Below are positions 24,623 to 24,870 of a stretch of DNA of 24,870 nucleotides, piece by piece (the first letter of the stretch is position 1; each line of letters starts with the position of its first letter). Source of the stretch: Thiodiazotropha sp037382065 (GTDB taxonomy: Bacteria > Pseudomonadota > Gammaproteobacteria > Chromatiales > Chromatiaceae); the NCBI GenBank assembly GCA_037382065.1, contig JARRQF010000036.1:1-24870 (forward strand). Reading direction: 5' to 3'. Position numbers and translations under genes: made by a program. The notes beneath the pieces are model-generated. The model searched no databases, was not told the DNA's origin, and worked only from the letters and a program-made list of their open reading frames with translations.

Positions 24623-24870
24623 CTTCATACAAATTGACGATGATAGCGTGACGCTAAGCGGTTAGCCGCAAGGCGCGTGCCGCCGGGAATGGCTTCTCCC
24701 TTTCCAAGGCGCGCAACAACGGGGATGACCGCTTAGCGTCTCGCCCGAAGGGAAGCCAGCTCAGGCCAGGATACTGCGTTGCAATGCTTGAAAAGGGCGA
24801 GCCATTCCCGGCGCATTGCGCCTTGCCTCCTGGCCTGAGCAGGCTTCTATCATCGTCAATTTGTATGAAG
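24623..24870. mobile_element. 248-bp element with perfect 24-bp terminal inverted repeats and nested palindromes
   Basis: 24623-24646 (CTTCATACAAATTGACGATG then ATAG) is the exact reverse complement of 24847-24870, the last bases of the window, so the right end may extend further. Inside, GACGCTAAGCG (24650-24660) pairs with 24730-24740, GCCGGGAATGGCT (24682-24694) with 24800-24812, and GCTCAGGCCAGG (24759-24770) with 24829-24840. It has no ORF and is richer in G+C than the neighbouring DNA. A non-autonomous transposon is most likely; it follows chrA by 40 bp. Confidence 0.7.

Overview
The window looks like chromosomal DNA of a Gammaproteobacterium. The evidence is a GlrK/QseE-QseG-GlrR/QseF three-gene cassette, a FabA-type dehydratase, an AcrAB-type RND pump, a sigma-54 promoter with GlrR-type operators, and REP-like palindromes that begin with GTAG. 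I cannot name the genus. A 44-base run of N at 2690-2733 shows it is a draft assembly. There is no rRNA, tRNA, CRISPR array or transposase gene. Non-autonomous repeats are abundant between genes.

Left part (1-5487). Four genes lie on the minus strand, in transcription order: a metallo-beta-lactamase-fold protein of the oxygen-binding di-iron (ODP) type, an unrecognised exported protein, an AraC-type regulator and a FabA-like dehydratase. The exported protein is crossed by the assembly gap, and its 3' end is frameshifted by a 32-bp tandem duplication. Without that duplication it would end 24 bp before the araC-type start, so these genes may form one unit. Bases 4806-5487 have no gene but hold a 154-bp MITE-like element with TA ends and a strong inverted repeat.

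Middle (5488-13230). A 614-aa exported protein of unknown function (+) is followed by about 590 bp of REP-like and composite repeats. Next come a 1356-aa membrane-anchored periplasmic protein (-) that seems to contain an internal duplication, and a small methyltransferase (+).

Right part (13238-24870). An RND efflux pump and its lipoprotein adaptor (-) and a small two-helix membrane protein (-) precede the glrK-qseG-glrR operon (-). Divergent from glrK, across an intergenic region with two TGTC-N10-GAC(A/G) boxes and a -24/-12 promoter, are two tandem genes for exported EF-hand proteins. The inferred circuit is: GlrK, with lipoprotein QseG, senses an envelope signal; GlrR binds the two boxes; sigma-54 polymerase transcribes the EF-hand pair. 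The EF-hand genes were duplicated as a unit that starts at the predicted transcription start and ends just after a conserved 84-nt hairpin. A related hairpin plus tail follows the RND gene. After another copy of the composite repeat comes a ChrA-family transporter gene. The window ends in a 248-bp element with perfect 24-bp terminal inverted repeats.

The most interesting part is 21560-22922: a GlrR/sigma-54 module linked to duplicated EF-hand genes and a stop-codon-associated hairpin family that shows base-pair covariation.
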